This document shows, piece by piece, positions 8,349-16,430 of a stretch of 64,000 nt of DNA. Location of the stretch: NCBI GenBank assembly GCA_905214875.1, contig CAJMNR010000015.1, forward strand, positions 8,774-72,773, read 5' to 3'. The notes below the pieces were generated by a model, which did not search any database, was not told the DNA's origin, and was given only the letters and a program-made list of their open reading frames with translations. The translations under genes were made by a program, and so were the position numbers. Positions within the stretch are counted from its first letter, which is position 1. The number at the start of each line of letters is the position of its first letter. The DNA is from an uncultured bacterium. Its GTDB lineage: Bacteria; Bacillota; Clostridia; Lachnospirales; Lachnospiraceae.

Positions 8349-8449
8349 GGGGCAGGGGATGACCCCAGCGATACAAAACATAAATAGTGTTAGAGTGTTT
8401 TATTTGGGTAAATAAGTTAGATTTAAGAAACTAACGACAACGGGGGTAG
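8349..8449 (+). ncRNA. Structured 5' leader of the hydrogenase mRNA (candidate cis-regulatory RNA)
   Basis: Several consecutive stems can be drawn: GGGG-ATGA-CCCC (8355-8366), AAAACA/TGTTTT (8375-8380 with 8396-8401), TTATTT-GGGT-AAATAA (8400-8415), and GTTAG/CTAAC (8416-8420 with 8431-8435). A G-run at 8442-8446 just before the coding start can pair either as ribosome-binding sequence or with the ACCCC at 8362-8366, which also closes the first hairpin. That gives two competing folds. I do not recognise a known riboswitch class. Structure is seen; regulation is inferred. Confidence 0.4.
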
Positions 8450-8463
8450 GCTTAAGAAATATT

Positions 8464-9873
8464 ATGAGCAAACATTCATTATTAGAAAAAAGAGTACCGA
8501 TTGAAAATGATAATCCATCAATCGTGCTGATTGAAGAAAAGTGTATTAAATGCGGATTGTGTAAGAGAGTATGTGAAAATTATATCACAGTACAAGGGCA
8601 TTACGATCTTGAAGCAACAAACGATCAGGCAATCTGTATCCACTGCGGGCAATGTGCAGTAGCATGTCCTGTAGATTCTATCGTAGAGAAAAAAGAATAC
8701 GATAAAGTAAAGGAAGCAATCGCTGATCCAGAAAAGATTGTCGTATTTAGTACAGCACCAGCGGTACGAATTGCATTAGGGGATGCATTTGGAATCGAAG
8801 AAGGTTCCTTTGTAGAAGGAAAGATGGTAGCTTTACTTAAGAAATTAGGTGCTGATTTTGTATTAGACGTTAACTTCGGCGCTGATTTAACAATTATGGA
8901 AGAAGCAAGCGAATTACTTGAACGTATAACGAAACAAACAGGTCCATTGCCACAGTTTACAAGCTGTTGTCCATCTTGGGTTGAATTTGCAGAAACGTTC
9001 TATCCAGAAATGATTCCACATATTTCAACAACTAAGAGTCCAATTGGAATGCAAGGTGCTACAATCAAGACTTATTTCGCAAAGAAAAGAGAACTTGATC
9101 CATCTCGTATTGTAAATGTTACAATTGCACCATGTACAGCTAAGAAATATGAAATCAACAGAGAGGAAATGAATTCCGCTGGTGAATATCATGGAAATGA
9201 AGAAATTAGAGATAATGATTTCGTCCTTACAACAAAAGAACTTGCTGATTGGGCAAAAGAAGAAGGAATTGATTTTGATGCATTAGAAGAATCTGCATTC
9301 GATAGCCTTATGGGTGAAGGAAGTGGAGCAGGCCTAATCTTTGGTAACACTGGCGGTGTTATGGAAGCAGCTCTTCGTACAGCATATCAATTTATCACAA
9401 AAGAAAAAGCGCCAGAACAATTTTATGAATTAGAACCAGTTCGTGGTATGGATGAAATGAAAGAAGCATCCGTTACAATTGGTGAGCATACACTAAACGT
9501 TGCAGTTATTTACGGTACAGGAAATGTACGAAAATTAATCGAACAAATCAAAGCCGGCGAAAAAGAATACCATTTCATCGAAGTTATGACTTGTCCAGGT
9601 GGATGTATTGCAGGTGCAGGACAGCCAAAACACAAGAAAGTTAAGATGAAAGAAGTAACGAAAAAGAGAGTAGACGGCATCTATGATCGTGACAAAGTCA
9701 TGACTAAGAGAGCAAGTTATGAAAATGAAGAAATAAAAGCACTTTACGAAGAGTTTTATGGAAAACCATTAAGCGAGCTTTCAGAAGAATTACTTCACAC
9801 ATCATTTGTTGACCGTAGTGCAAGCTTAGGACAATCTATTGATGATGAAGATCCAGATTTAGTATTAGTTTAA
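8464..9873 (+). CDS. [FeFe] hydrogenase, monomeric, with two N-terminal [4Fe-4S] clusters and divergent H-cluster motifs
   Basis: 469 residues. Two ferredoxin-type motifs lead (C27-C30-C33-C37 and C58-C61-C64-C68), followed by the H-cluster domain with the C-terminal small-subunit-like region fused (ELLHT near the end). The three signatures are L1 TSCCPSW (166-172), L2 APCTAKKYE (222-230) and L3 TCPGGCIAGAGQP (376-388). All four cysteine ligands of the H-cluster (C169, C224, C377, C381) and the proton-path cysteine (C168) are kept. L2 has Ala where classical HydA has Met, and L3 has Thr and Ala where it has Ala and Gly. These changes recall the less-studied group B (CpII-like) enzymes. It probably exchanges electrons between ferredoxin and H2 in the cytoplasm; its bias or sensory role is unknown. 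Confidence 0.88.
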   Translation: MSKHSLLEKRVPIENDNPSIVLIEEKCIKCGLCKRVCENYITVQGHYDLEATNDQAICIHCGQCAVACPVDSIVEKKEYDKVKEAIADPEKIVVFSTAPAVRIALGDAFGIEEGSFVEGKMVALLKKLGADFVLDVNFGADLTIMEEASELLERITKQTGPLPQFTSCCPSWVEFAETFYPEMIPHISTTKSPIGMQGATIKTYFAKKRELDPSRIVNVTIAPCTAKKYEINREEMNSAGEYHGNEEIRDNDFVLTTKELADWAKEEGIDFDALEESAFDSLMGEGSGAGLIFGNTGGVMEAALRTAYQFITKEKAPEQFYELEPVRGMDEMKEASVTIGEHTLNVAVIYGTGNVRKLIEQIKAGEKEYHFIEVMTCPGGCIAGAGQPKHKKVKMKEVTKKRVDGIYDRDKVMTKRASYENEEIKALYEEFYGKPLSELSEELLHTSFVDRSASLGQSIDDEDPDLVLV

Positions 9874-9892
9874 GAAACAATAGGTTTAGTAT

Positions 9893-9929
9893 AAGGATTT
9901 ATGTGAAAAATTTCACATAAATCCTTATT
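9893..9929. terminator. Bidirectional terminator between hydrogenase and tfoX-like genes
   Basis: 16-bp perfect arms (AAGGATTTATGTGAAA and complement) with a 2-base loop, in a convergent intergenic region. The T-run is modest on both sides. Confidence 0.7.
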
Positions 9930-10000
9930 TACTCTAATGAAAATTATATTGAAATAGATATGTAGATACATTTAGTCCATGATAAATATAGTAGTTTTAA

Positions 10001-10261
10001 CTATCTATATTTATTATAAAAAGCTTTTAAGTTTTCTTTCTTTTCTAAAGAAAGCTTTGATTTTTTCACATTTTGAATCGCACCTTCTAAGGCATATAGA
10101 CAATCAACGCTCTTTGAGTCGCTAAACTCAAGTGTTTTGAGCATAAGAAAAGCGCCTTTTGCGCCAGCTTGTTCTAAATCCTCCAATGTTTCAATTCCGC
10201 AAGAGTTTAAATGTTGTTCGAAGGTTGATCCGATATTAGGAAGTTGTGATAGTTCTCCCAT
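10001..10261 (-). CDS. TfoX C-terminal domain protein
   Basis: 86 residues from the ATG at 10261, which has AAAGGA ten bases upstream; a GTG three codons earlier lies too close to that site. The pattern 'LSQLPNIGSTFEQHLNSCGI' followed by 'TLEDLEQAGAKGAFLML' is the TfoX_C domain, a helix-hairpin-helix-like fold first described in competence regulators. In Firmicutes this stand-alone domain is common and of unknown function. It is encoded on the opposite strand between the hydrogenase and a divergently transcribed membrane fusion gene. Confidence 0.72.
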   Translation of the reverse strand: MGELSQLPNIGSTFEQHLNSCGIETLEDLEQAGAKGAFLMLKTLEFSDSKSVDCLYALEGAIQNVKKSKLSLEKKENLKAFYNKYR

Positions 10262-10348
10262 TTGAAACACATCCTTTCAATTAATTGAGTGCATCTCTAT
10301 TATATTCCAAAATATTCAAGTCGTCTATTGTTACTTTTACAACAAAGT

Positions 10349-10377
10349 TTGACATTTTTTCTTTCCCTTTATATAAT
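10349..10377 (+). promoter_or_regulatory. Consensus sigma-A promoter
   Basis: TTGACA and TATAAT with a 17-base spacer, a perfect consensus, 38 bases ahead of the ATG at 10415. It drives the membrane/kinase fusion gene. Confidence 0.85.
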
Positions 10378-10414
10378 TGAAAGTCAGCAAAATTAAATTA
10401 TGGGAGGCACCACA

Positions 10415-11722
10415 ATGAATAAAAAAGAAATAGTAAAACGCTATCTTTTATTTTTAATTGGATTATTTATCAATTCTTTTGGCGTTAGTTTCATTACAAA
10501 AGCAAGCCTCGGAACATCGCCAATTTCAAGTATTCCATATACGCTTAGTTTAGGATTTACCCCAACCATTGGCATGTTTACTCTTTATATGAGTATCATA
10601 TTGATCGTTATTCAAATGCTGTTATTAAGAAAGAAGTTTCCAAAGCAGTATTTTTTACAGATTCCGGTTTCGATTATTTTTTCATGGTTTATTGACCTTA
10701 CAATGGAATTACTTAAATTTATGCAGCCTGATACATATTGGATGAAATTTTTATCATTATTAATCGGATGTCTGATTCTTGGAATCGGCGTATATATGGA
10801 GATGCTGGCGGATGTTGTCATGCTTCCAGGAGAATCCTTTGTAAAAGCAGTTTCAGTTACGTTCCATACGGATTTTGGAAAAACAAAAGTCGTATTTGAT
10901 ACCTCTATGGCAGTAATCGCTGCGGCAATCGGCTTGGTGATGTTTCGTCGATTGGAAGGAGTAAGGGAAGGTACCATCATTGCTGCACTGCTTGTTGGAA
11001 TGATTGCAAGATTTCTTGCTAGAAAGCTAAAGAGACTAGAAGCATTACTATTTGAAGAAAAGAAGGAAGTGGCACAAGCAGAACAAGCAGAAGAGCCGGA
11101 AGGGATTGTCATCACTGTGAGTCGAGAATATGGCTGTAGTGGTCGAAAAATCGCAAAGGCATTAGCAGAGGAGCTTGGGTTTACGTATTGCGACCGAAGC
11201 ATTATTGTGACCGCTGCGAAGAATAGTAATCAATCAGAAGAATATGTTGAAAAAAGAGAACAAACGATGACAAATAGTCTGTTATATGATTTGTTTTCCC
11301 AGTATCAAGCACTTACGGAAGAAGAAACAGAGTTAGATCGATTATATGAGACAGAGTCGAATATCATCAAAGAAGAAGCTAACGTAGGCAACTGTGTTAT
11401 TGTTGGGCGCTGTGCGGATTACATTTTAAAGGATAAGAAAAATTGCTATAATATCTATCTTTATGCAAGTGAAGAATATAAGGTGCATCAAGTTATGGAA
11501 CGCGACCAAATTTCAAGAAATGAAGCACTTCGCCGTGTGCGTGAGACAAATAAGAAACGTGCAACTCATTATAAGTATTATACGGGTAGGACCTGGGGCC
11601 TTTCTAAGTACTATCATTTATCATTAGATGTTGGTGCGCTTGGAGTGGACGAATGTGTCCGCATGATTAAAGAGTACTGCTTGACGGCGCAGAAAAATGA
11701 CGGAAGTAAAGAAATTTCCTAA
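10415..11722 (+). CDS. YczE/YitT-type membrane domain fused to cytidylate-kinase-like domain
   Basis: 435 residues from ATG 10415 (GGGAGG seven bases upstream). Residues ~1-205 form a multi-pass membrane domain (about five helices) of the YczE/YyaS/YitT type, starting 'RYLLFLIGLFINSFGVSF' and including the conserved 'ASLGTSPISS'. A charged linker (~210-230) leads to a soluble domain of the cytidylate-kinase-like family: 'ITVSREYGCSGRKIAKALAEELG' is the P-loop region in pieces, followed by 'CDRSII', 'CVIVGRCADYIL' and 'YYTGRTWG'. The kinase half is paralogous to the protein at 30520. A nucleotide-binding domain tethered to a small transporter-like domain suggests a sensing or energising role; the substrate is unknown. 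Confidence 0.8.
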   Translation: MNKKEIVKRYLLFLIGLFINSFGVSFITKASLGTSPISSIPYTLSLGFTPTIGMFTLYMSIILIVIQMLLLRKKFPKQYFLQIPVSIIFSWFIDLTMELLKFMQPDTYWMKFLSLLIGCLILGIGVYMEMLADVVMLPGESFVKAVSVTFHTDFGKTKVVFDTSMAVIAAAIGLVMFRRLEGVREGTIIAALLVGMIARFLARKLKRLEALLFEEKKEVAQAEQAEEPEGIVITVSREYGCSGRKIAKALAEELGFTYCDRSIIVTAAKNSNQSEEYVEKREQTMTNSLLYDLFSQYQALTEEETELDRLYETESNIIKEEANVGNCVIVGRCADYILKDKKNCYNIYLYASEEYKVHQVMERDQISRNEALRRVRETNKKRATHYKYYTGRTWGLSKYYHLSLDVGALGVDECVRMIKEYCLTAQKNDGSKEIS

Positions 11723-11785
11723 TAATATAACATCTTTTGGATATACTATGAAAGATAATGACAGTATGGAAAAAAGGTGATAAAA

Positions 11786-13321
11786 ATGCAAAAGCTGTAC
11801 GATGAAAATGATAAGATGATCGCCAAGATTGACAAAAACCTAGATAAGACCATTAAAGTAGTGGATGAACTATTTAAGGACTGCGGTGATGCGGTTAAGA
11901 GAAGGTTTACAATCGGGGGTGAAAATACTGTCGATATTTATTTTGTCTATATCGACAACATGGTAGATAAAACTCTTTTGGAAGAAGATACGCTTCATTA
12001 TCTTATTTATAAGATGGATAACCTTCCAAAAGATCATCAGTATGAGTACATCAAAGATAAGGGACTTCGAACGGCAGATATGTCAGAGCTTACTTCTATG
12101 GAAGAGGCAATTGATTATGTCCTGTCCGGAGATACCGCCATCTTTATAGATGGTTATGACAAGGCACTTCGTGTTTCTATCAAGGGCATGGCGAACCGTG
12201 GAGTTCCAACAGTTGAGAAGGAAGTTACGATTCGTGGTTCCAATGAAAGCTTTAGTGAGGCATTATTTATCAACCGCGTCCTTCTTCGTAAGCGAATCAA
12301 GGATGCAAGAATGAAAATGGTTCAGCTCAAGGTGGGAACAAGGACGAAGACCGATGTTGCCATTGTGTATATTGAGGGTATTGCAAAGCAAGAGATTATC
12401 GACGATATACGAAAGCGGCTCGACGAGTTTGTAGTCGATGGAATATTCGACAGTGGTATGCTAGAACAGCTCACGGAACGGAATCATTATTCCCCGTTTC
12501 CAGAGTTTCAGTCCACCGAACGACCGGATAAGGCGGCAAGTGCATTGACGGAAGGAAGAGTCTGTCTTATTGTTGACAACTCACCAATGGTTTTGTTGCT
12601 TCCAACGACACTGAATGCATTTTATCAGGCTTCGGATGATTATTACAGCCGTTGGGAAGTTGCTACCTTTGCAAGAATCTTACGCTATATTTCATCCTTT
12701 ATTGCAGTGGCGCTTCCGGGACTTTATATCACGATTGTGAACTATCACGCGGAATTGGTTTCGTCGGGAATGGCGCTTAGTTTTTCAGCGGCAAGAGAAG
12801 GCGTACCGTTTTCTATCACGTTAGAGGTCATCATAATGGAAATCGCATTTGAGCTGTTGTTGGAAGCGGGAATTCGACTTCCAGGACCGATGGGGAATAC
12901 AATCGGAATTGTCGGTGGCTTGATCATTGGCCAGGCTGCAGTAGATGCCAATCTTGCAAGTCCAATGGTCGTTATCGTAGTCGCACTTACTGCGATTGCA
13001 GCATTCACCATTCCAAATGAAGCATTTTCGGCAGCATTTCGACTTGTCCGATATATGATTATCCTGTTGTCAGCAGCGTTTGGACTTTATGGATTTATCT
13101 TAGGCATTGTCCTTTTATTTGTTCATTTAAGTAGTCTGACAAGTTTTGGCACACCATATTTGATGCCGTTTGTTGCAGACAGTATCAATGGAGATAGTGA
13201 ATATAAAGATTCCATTGTTAAAATGCCAATTGATGATTTGAAGAAACGACCATCATTTGCAAAGAAAGACGAAAGACGCCGTCTTATTTTAAAAAACAAA
13301 AATAAAAATCAAGGACGTTAA
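11786..13321 (+). CDS. Spore germination receptor subunit A (GerA/SpoVAF family)
   Basis: 511 residues from ATG 11786 (AAGGTG six bases upstream). The soluble N-terminal half (to ~residue 290) contains the family blocks 'FIDGYDKALRVSIKG' and 'NRVLLRKRIKDARMKM'. The second half has about five transmembrane helices with 'RILRYISSFIAVALPGLYI', 'SFSAAREGVPF' and 'EAGIRLPGPMGNTIGIVGGL'. GerA subunits sit in the inner spore membrane and, with B and C, respond to nutrient germinants. It is followed three bases later by the fused B-C gene, so the two genes encode a complete receptor. Confidence 0.93.
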   Translation: MQKLYDENDKMIAKIDKNLDKTIKVVDELFKDCGDAVKRRFTIGGENTVDIYFVYIDNMVDKTLLEEDTLHYLIYKMDNLPKDHQYEYIKDKGLRTADMSELTSMEEAIDYVLSGDTAIFIDGYDKALRVSIKGMANRGVPTVEKEVTIRGSNESFSEALFINRVLLRKRIKDARMKMVQLKVGTRTKTDVAIVYIEGIAKQEIIDDIRKRLDEFVVDGIFDSGMLEQLTERNHYSPFPEFQSTERPDKAASALTEGRVCLIVDNSPMVLLLPTTLNAFYQASDDYYSRWEVATFARILRYISSFIAVALPGLYITIVNYHAELVSSGMALSFSAAREGVPFSITLEVIIMEIAFELLLEAGIRLPGPMGNTIGIVGGLIIGQAAVDANLASPMVVIVVALTAIAAFTIPNEAFSAAFRLVRYMIILLSAAFGLYGFILGIVLLFVHLSSLTSFGTPYLMPFVADSINGDSEYKDSIVKMPIDDLKKRPSFAKKDERRRLILKNKNKNQGR

Positions 13322-13324
13322 CTT

Positions 13325-15571
13325 ATGTATTCTGAGAATCGAAAAATCACATTACGTCAGCTAAAACGATTACTTGTCTTTGATTTATTTGGTGTGATCA
13401 GTTTGGTCGTACCTTATGTCATAACGACCAATACCGGCTATGATGGCTTGCTTGCGCTATGCATTGGAGCGGTCTTGGTAATCGTCTATTTACTCATACT
13501 CATATTTTTTATGAAGAATATAAAGGGAAGTTATATTGACTTCTCGAAAAAAACAGTAGGAAGCGTAGTGACTTTTATCATTTGCATTCTCTATATGGTT
13601 AAGTTTATGGCTTCCATCGTCATGTTAATCCGTCTCTTTACGGAGGTAATCACTACAACGTTGCTTCAAGACTATACGGAACTATCCATAATCATTCCTA
13701 TGGTCATTGTAGCCAGCTATCTTGCAATTAAAGGAAGCGAAGTAAGGGCAAGGTTTGCGGAAGTGTTATATCTGATTGTCTTGATTCCCATCTTTTTATT
13801 GTTATTACTAGGACTAAAAGATATCGATATTGCCAACCTTACTCCAGTATTTACGGTAAATCCCATCCGCTCCCTATATGGAGGCTATAGTTATTTCTTA
13901 ATCTTTAATGTGATGGAATTACTTTTATTTATCAAACATTATATAGCTCCTGAGCGAAAGAAACGTTCTATCTATACCGGAATCTTTTCTTATTGTTTTC
14001 AAGGACTCTGTTTTATTTTTGTCTTTTCCCTTTTGTATTTTGTATTGACAGTTGGATTAATCGGAGGAAATGCCGCACAATCCAAGATGTTCTCAAGCGT
14101 TATGATTATGCAGCTGATTAAGATTCCATGGACGCTATTAAATCGACAGGATTCCTTAATCTTAGGCCTTTGGCTGATTAGTATCTTTAGCATCCTTGGT
14201 GCATTCTTATACTATATGTGTATGATGATGAAAAAGATGTTTAAAATTAGTAATAAGAAATATATTATGCCGTTGCTTGTCGTAATAGTTTGCATTGCAA
14301 GTGCAATTCCAGTCGATTTACAACAGTATTATGAATACTATGTAAAATATATTACATGGATTGGACTTCCTCAGACGTTCATTATTCCAATTATCCTTCT
14401 GCTAGTCGATCGTATCAGACATGCTGCAGGAGACAACAATAAAAAACCGAAAGTAGCAGTAAAAAGCTTGAGTCTTGTATTTATGCTTCTCTTAGTGTCT
14501 GGAACGTTGACTTCCTGCAGTAAACAGGTAGAAATCCAAGATCGAGAATTCGTACAGGCAATTGCGGTAGACTACAATAATAATGAGCTTACCGCGTATT
14601 ATGTGCTTCCGGACCTTGGAGCAGTTACTGATCAAGCGTCTACAGATAGTGAAAAACTGATACGTACATTTCGAGGAAAAGACTTTTATGATATCGAAGA
14701 ACAGTATAAGTTGTGCTCTTCAAAGAAACTAGATTATAGTCATCTTAAGGCAATTATTGTTGGAAAGAGCATTGTAGAAAATGGAACTGTTTATAAGCAG
14801 TTTATGAATTATGTTGAAAATAATTATAAGATTTCGAAAAATGTTTATGTCTTTTTGGTAGAAGATGACGTAAAGAAGATTGTTGATTACAACAAGAATG
14901 TAGAAAATGGCATTGGAGATTATCTGGACCGTCTATATAAGAACAACTTAGTAAATAGCGAAAAAGAAGAAATCATGCTTGGAACCTTAATCAATGAGAA
15001 GAACAGCGATGATTTGGCAGTTCAGCTTCCAATCTTAACAATCCTAAATGACAGCCTTGCCATTAACGGTGTTGGAATCGTAAAGGATTCCAAACTGCAA
15101 AACGTTATTAAAGGACAGGATACGATAGTCACCGATCTATTAAGTGGATATGGCGAGAACAGCAGGATTTTTATTGGAGAAAGTTCCTCTCGTTATGCAT
15201 CCTTTGTCATTCGTCTTACAAATGTCGTGAACAATAAGACGATTACGATACAGAATGGAAAACCGCTATACAAGTATTATTTGCAGGCGACAGGTGTCGT
15301 AGAAAAAGGATTTGAAGAGTTAGGAAGCCTAAGTGCACAGGAGAAGAAAAAGATAAATGAAGACCTTCAAAATATTGTGAATGCGAAGCTGAAGAACGAC
15401 CTTATGACACAGCTAGAAGACATTGTTACAAAAAAAGAAGTAGATTATCTGAATATCTTCCGCATGGTTCGCTATAAGAATCGCGAACTTTATAACTTCT
15501 ATCAGGAGAATCAGCTTGGATTTATTAAGGCATTGAAGTTCCAAGTGAATGTAGATGTAAGATTTTATTAG
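13325..15571 (+). CDS. Fused spore germination receptor subunits B and C (GerB-GerC)
   Basis: 748 residues with no internal stop. Residues 1-365 are a GerB-type permease of the APC superfamily with about ten membrane helices. Residues ~380-748 are a GerC-type protein. GerC is normally a separate lipoprotein; here its signal sequence survives internally as a hydrophobic stretch 'SLVFMLLLVSGTLTSC' with a lipobox cysteine at C398, followed by the canonical 'EIQDREFVQAIAVDY' start and the three-domain GerC core. Lipidation and cleavage before C398 could regenerate two proteins, or the fusion may stay intact. The gene directly follows gerA and precedes a terminator. Domain identity is clear; the processing is inference. 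Confidence 0.9.
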   Translation: MYSENRKITLRQLKRLLVFDLFGVISLVVPYVITTNTGYDGLLALCIGAVLVIVYLLILIFFMKNIKGSYIDFSKKTVGSVVTFIICILYMVKFMASIVMLIRLFTEVITTTLLQDYTELSIIIPMVIVASYLAIKGSEVRARFAEVLYLIVLIPIFLLLLLGLKDIDIANLTPVFTVNPIRSLYGGYSYFLIFNVMELLLFIKHYIAPERKKRSIYTGIFSYCFQGLCFIFVFSLLYFVLTVGLIGGNAAQSKMFSSVMIMQLIKIPWTLLNRQDSLILGLWLISIFSILGAFLYYMCMMMKKMFKISNKKYIMPLLVVIVCIASAIPVDLQQYYEYYVKYITWIGLPQTFIIPIILLLVDRIRHAAGDNNKKPKVAVKSLSLVFMLLLVSGTLTSCSKQVEIQDREFVQAIAVDYNNNELTAYYVLPDLGAVTDQASTDSEKLIRTFRGKDFYDIEEQYKLCSSKKLDYSHLKAIIVGKSIVENGTVYKQFMNYVENNYKISKNVYVFLVEDDVKKIVDYNKNVENGIGDYLDRLYKNNLVNSEKEEIMLGTLINEKNSDDLAVQLPILTILNDSLAINGVGIVKDSKLQNVIKGQDTIVTDLLSGYGENSRIFIGESSSRYASFVIRLTNVVNNKTITIQNGKPLYKYYLQATGVVEKGFEELGSLSAQEKKKINEDLQNIVNAKLKNDLMTQLEDIVTKKEVDYLNIFRMVRYKNRELYNFYQENQLGFIKALKFQVNVDVRFY

Positions 15572-15616
15572 TTGTCTACAAATGTAGAACAAGAGAAAAT
15601 ATAGCAGAATTAACAA

Positions 15617-15668
15617 GAAACCCGAGGAGTGCGAAATGATTGAAATCGCATTCCGTCGGGTTTCGTTG
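15617..15668 (+). terminator. Terminator of the germination operon
   Basis: Outer arms GAAACCCGA / TCGGGTTTC enclose an inner stem TGCGA / TCGCA. It lies 45 bases after the gerBC stop. The trailing T-tract is weak. Confidence 0.65.
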
Positions 15669-15764
15669 CATTTATGTTGGCCAATCAGTATAATTAAGAT
15701 AAAATTGTACGAAACTTTACCAAAACTTTATTTTTGGTAGGTATTCTATAAATGAGGTGGTAAC

Positions 15765-16430
15765 ATGAGCAGAATATTAGTTGTGGAAGATGAAAGTTCC
15801 ATTCAGAAAATATTATTTACCTGTTTAACTGAAGCAGGATATGAAGTTTGCGTCGCAGGCGATGGCCGTGAGGCATTAAACCAGTTTGAAAAAGAAGCGT
15901 TCGATTTGATTTTATTAGACATCATGATTCCCTATATTAATGGATATGAAGTGTGTAAGAAAATCAGGGAGACATCCAATGTGCCAATTATCATGTTGAC
16001 AGCATTAGATGACGAAAACAATCAAATCAGAGGATTTAATATGAAAATAGATGACTACATTACGAAGCCATTTTCCATGTCTGTCGTTGTAAAACGTGTA
16101 CAGGCAGTACTTCGTAGAACGAGTCATTCACAGAATAACACAATGCTTACGTATAAGAACCTTTCCATCGATTTGACAGGGCATGTGATTTATAAAGATA
16201 ATAAGCCTGTGACACTTACGACGAAGGAATTTGAAATCGTAAGCCTTCTTGTAAAGAATAAAGGTCGTGTATTTACTAGGGATAACTTGTTAGATTCTGT
16301 CTGGGGAATTGATTATTATGGAGACGAACGTCTAATCAATACTCACATTAGGAATATACGTCGAAAATTAGGGGATGACATCATTTCCACAGTACGAGGG
16401 GTGGGGTACCGCGTTGATCGAGAAAGTTAA
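15765..16430 (+). CDS. OmpR/PhoB-family response regulator
   Basis: 221 residues. The receiver domain (1-~118) has the acidic pocket 'VVEDE', the phospho-acceptor D52 in 'LILLDIMIP', T in 'MLTA' and K in 'YITKPF'. The winged-helix DNA-binding domain (~128-221) reads 'VTLTTKEFEIVSLLVKNKG' and 'TVRGVGYRV'. The start is preceded by GAGGTGGTAAC. The partner kinase overlaps the end of this gene by 17 bases, and a D,D-carboxypeptidase follows, an arrangement like vanR-vanS-vanY, so cell-wall signals are a likely input. Confidence 0.93.
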   Translation: MSRILVVEDESSIQKILFTCLTEAGYEVCVAGDGREALNQFEKEAFDLILLDIMIPYINGYEVCKKIRETSNVPIIMLTALDDENNQIRGFNMKIDDYITKPFSMSVVVKRVQAVLRRTSHSQNNTMLTYKNLSIDLTGHVIYKDNKPVTLTTKEFEIVSLLVKNKGRVFTRDNLLDSVWGIDYYGDERLINTHIRNIRRKLGDDIISTVRGVGYRVDRES

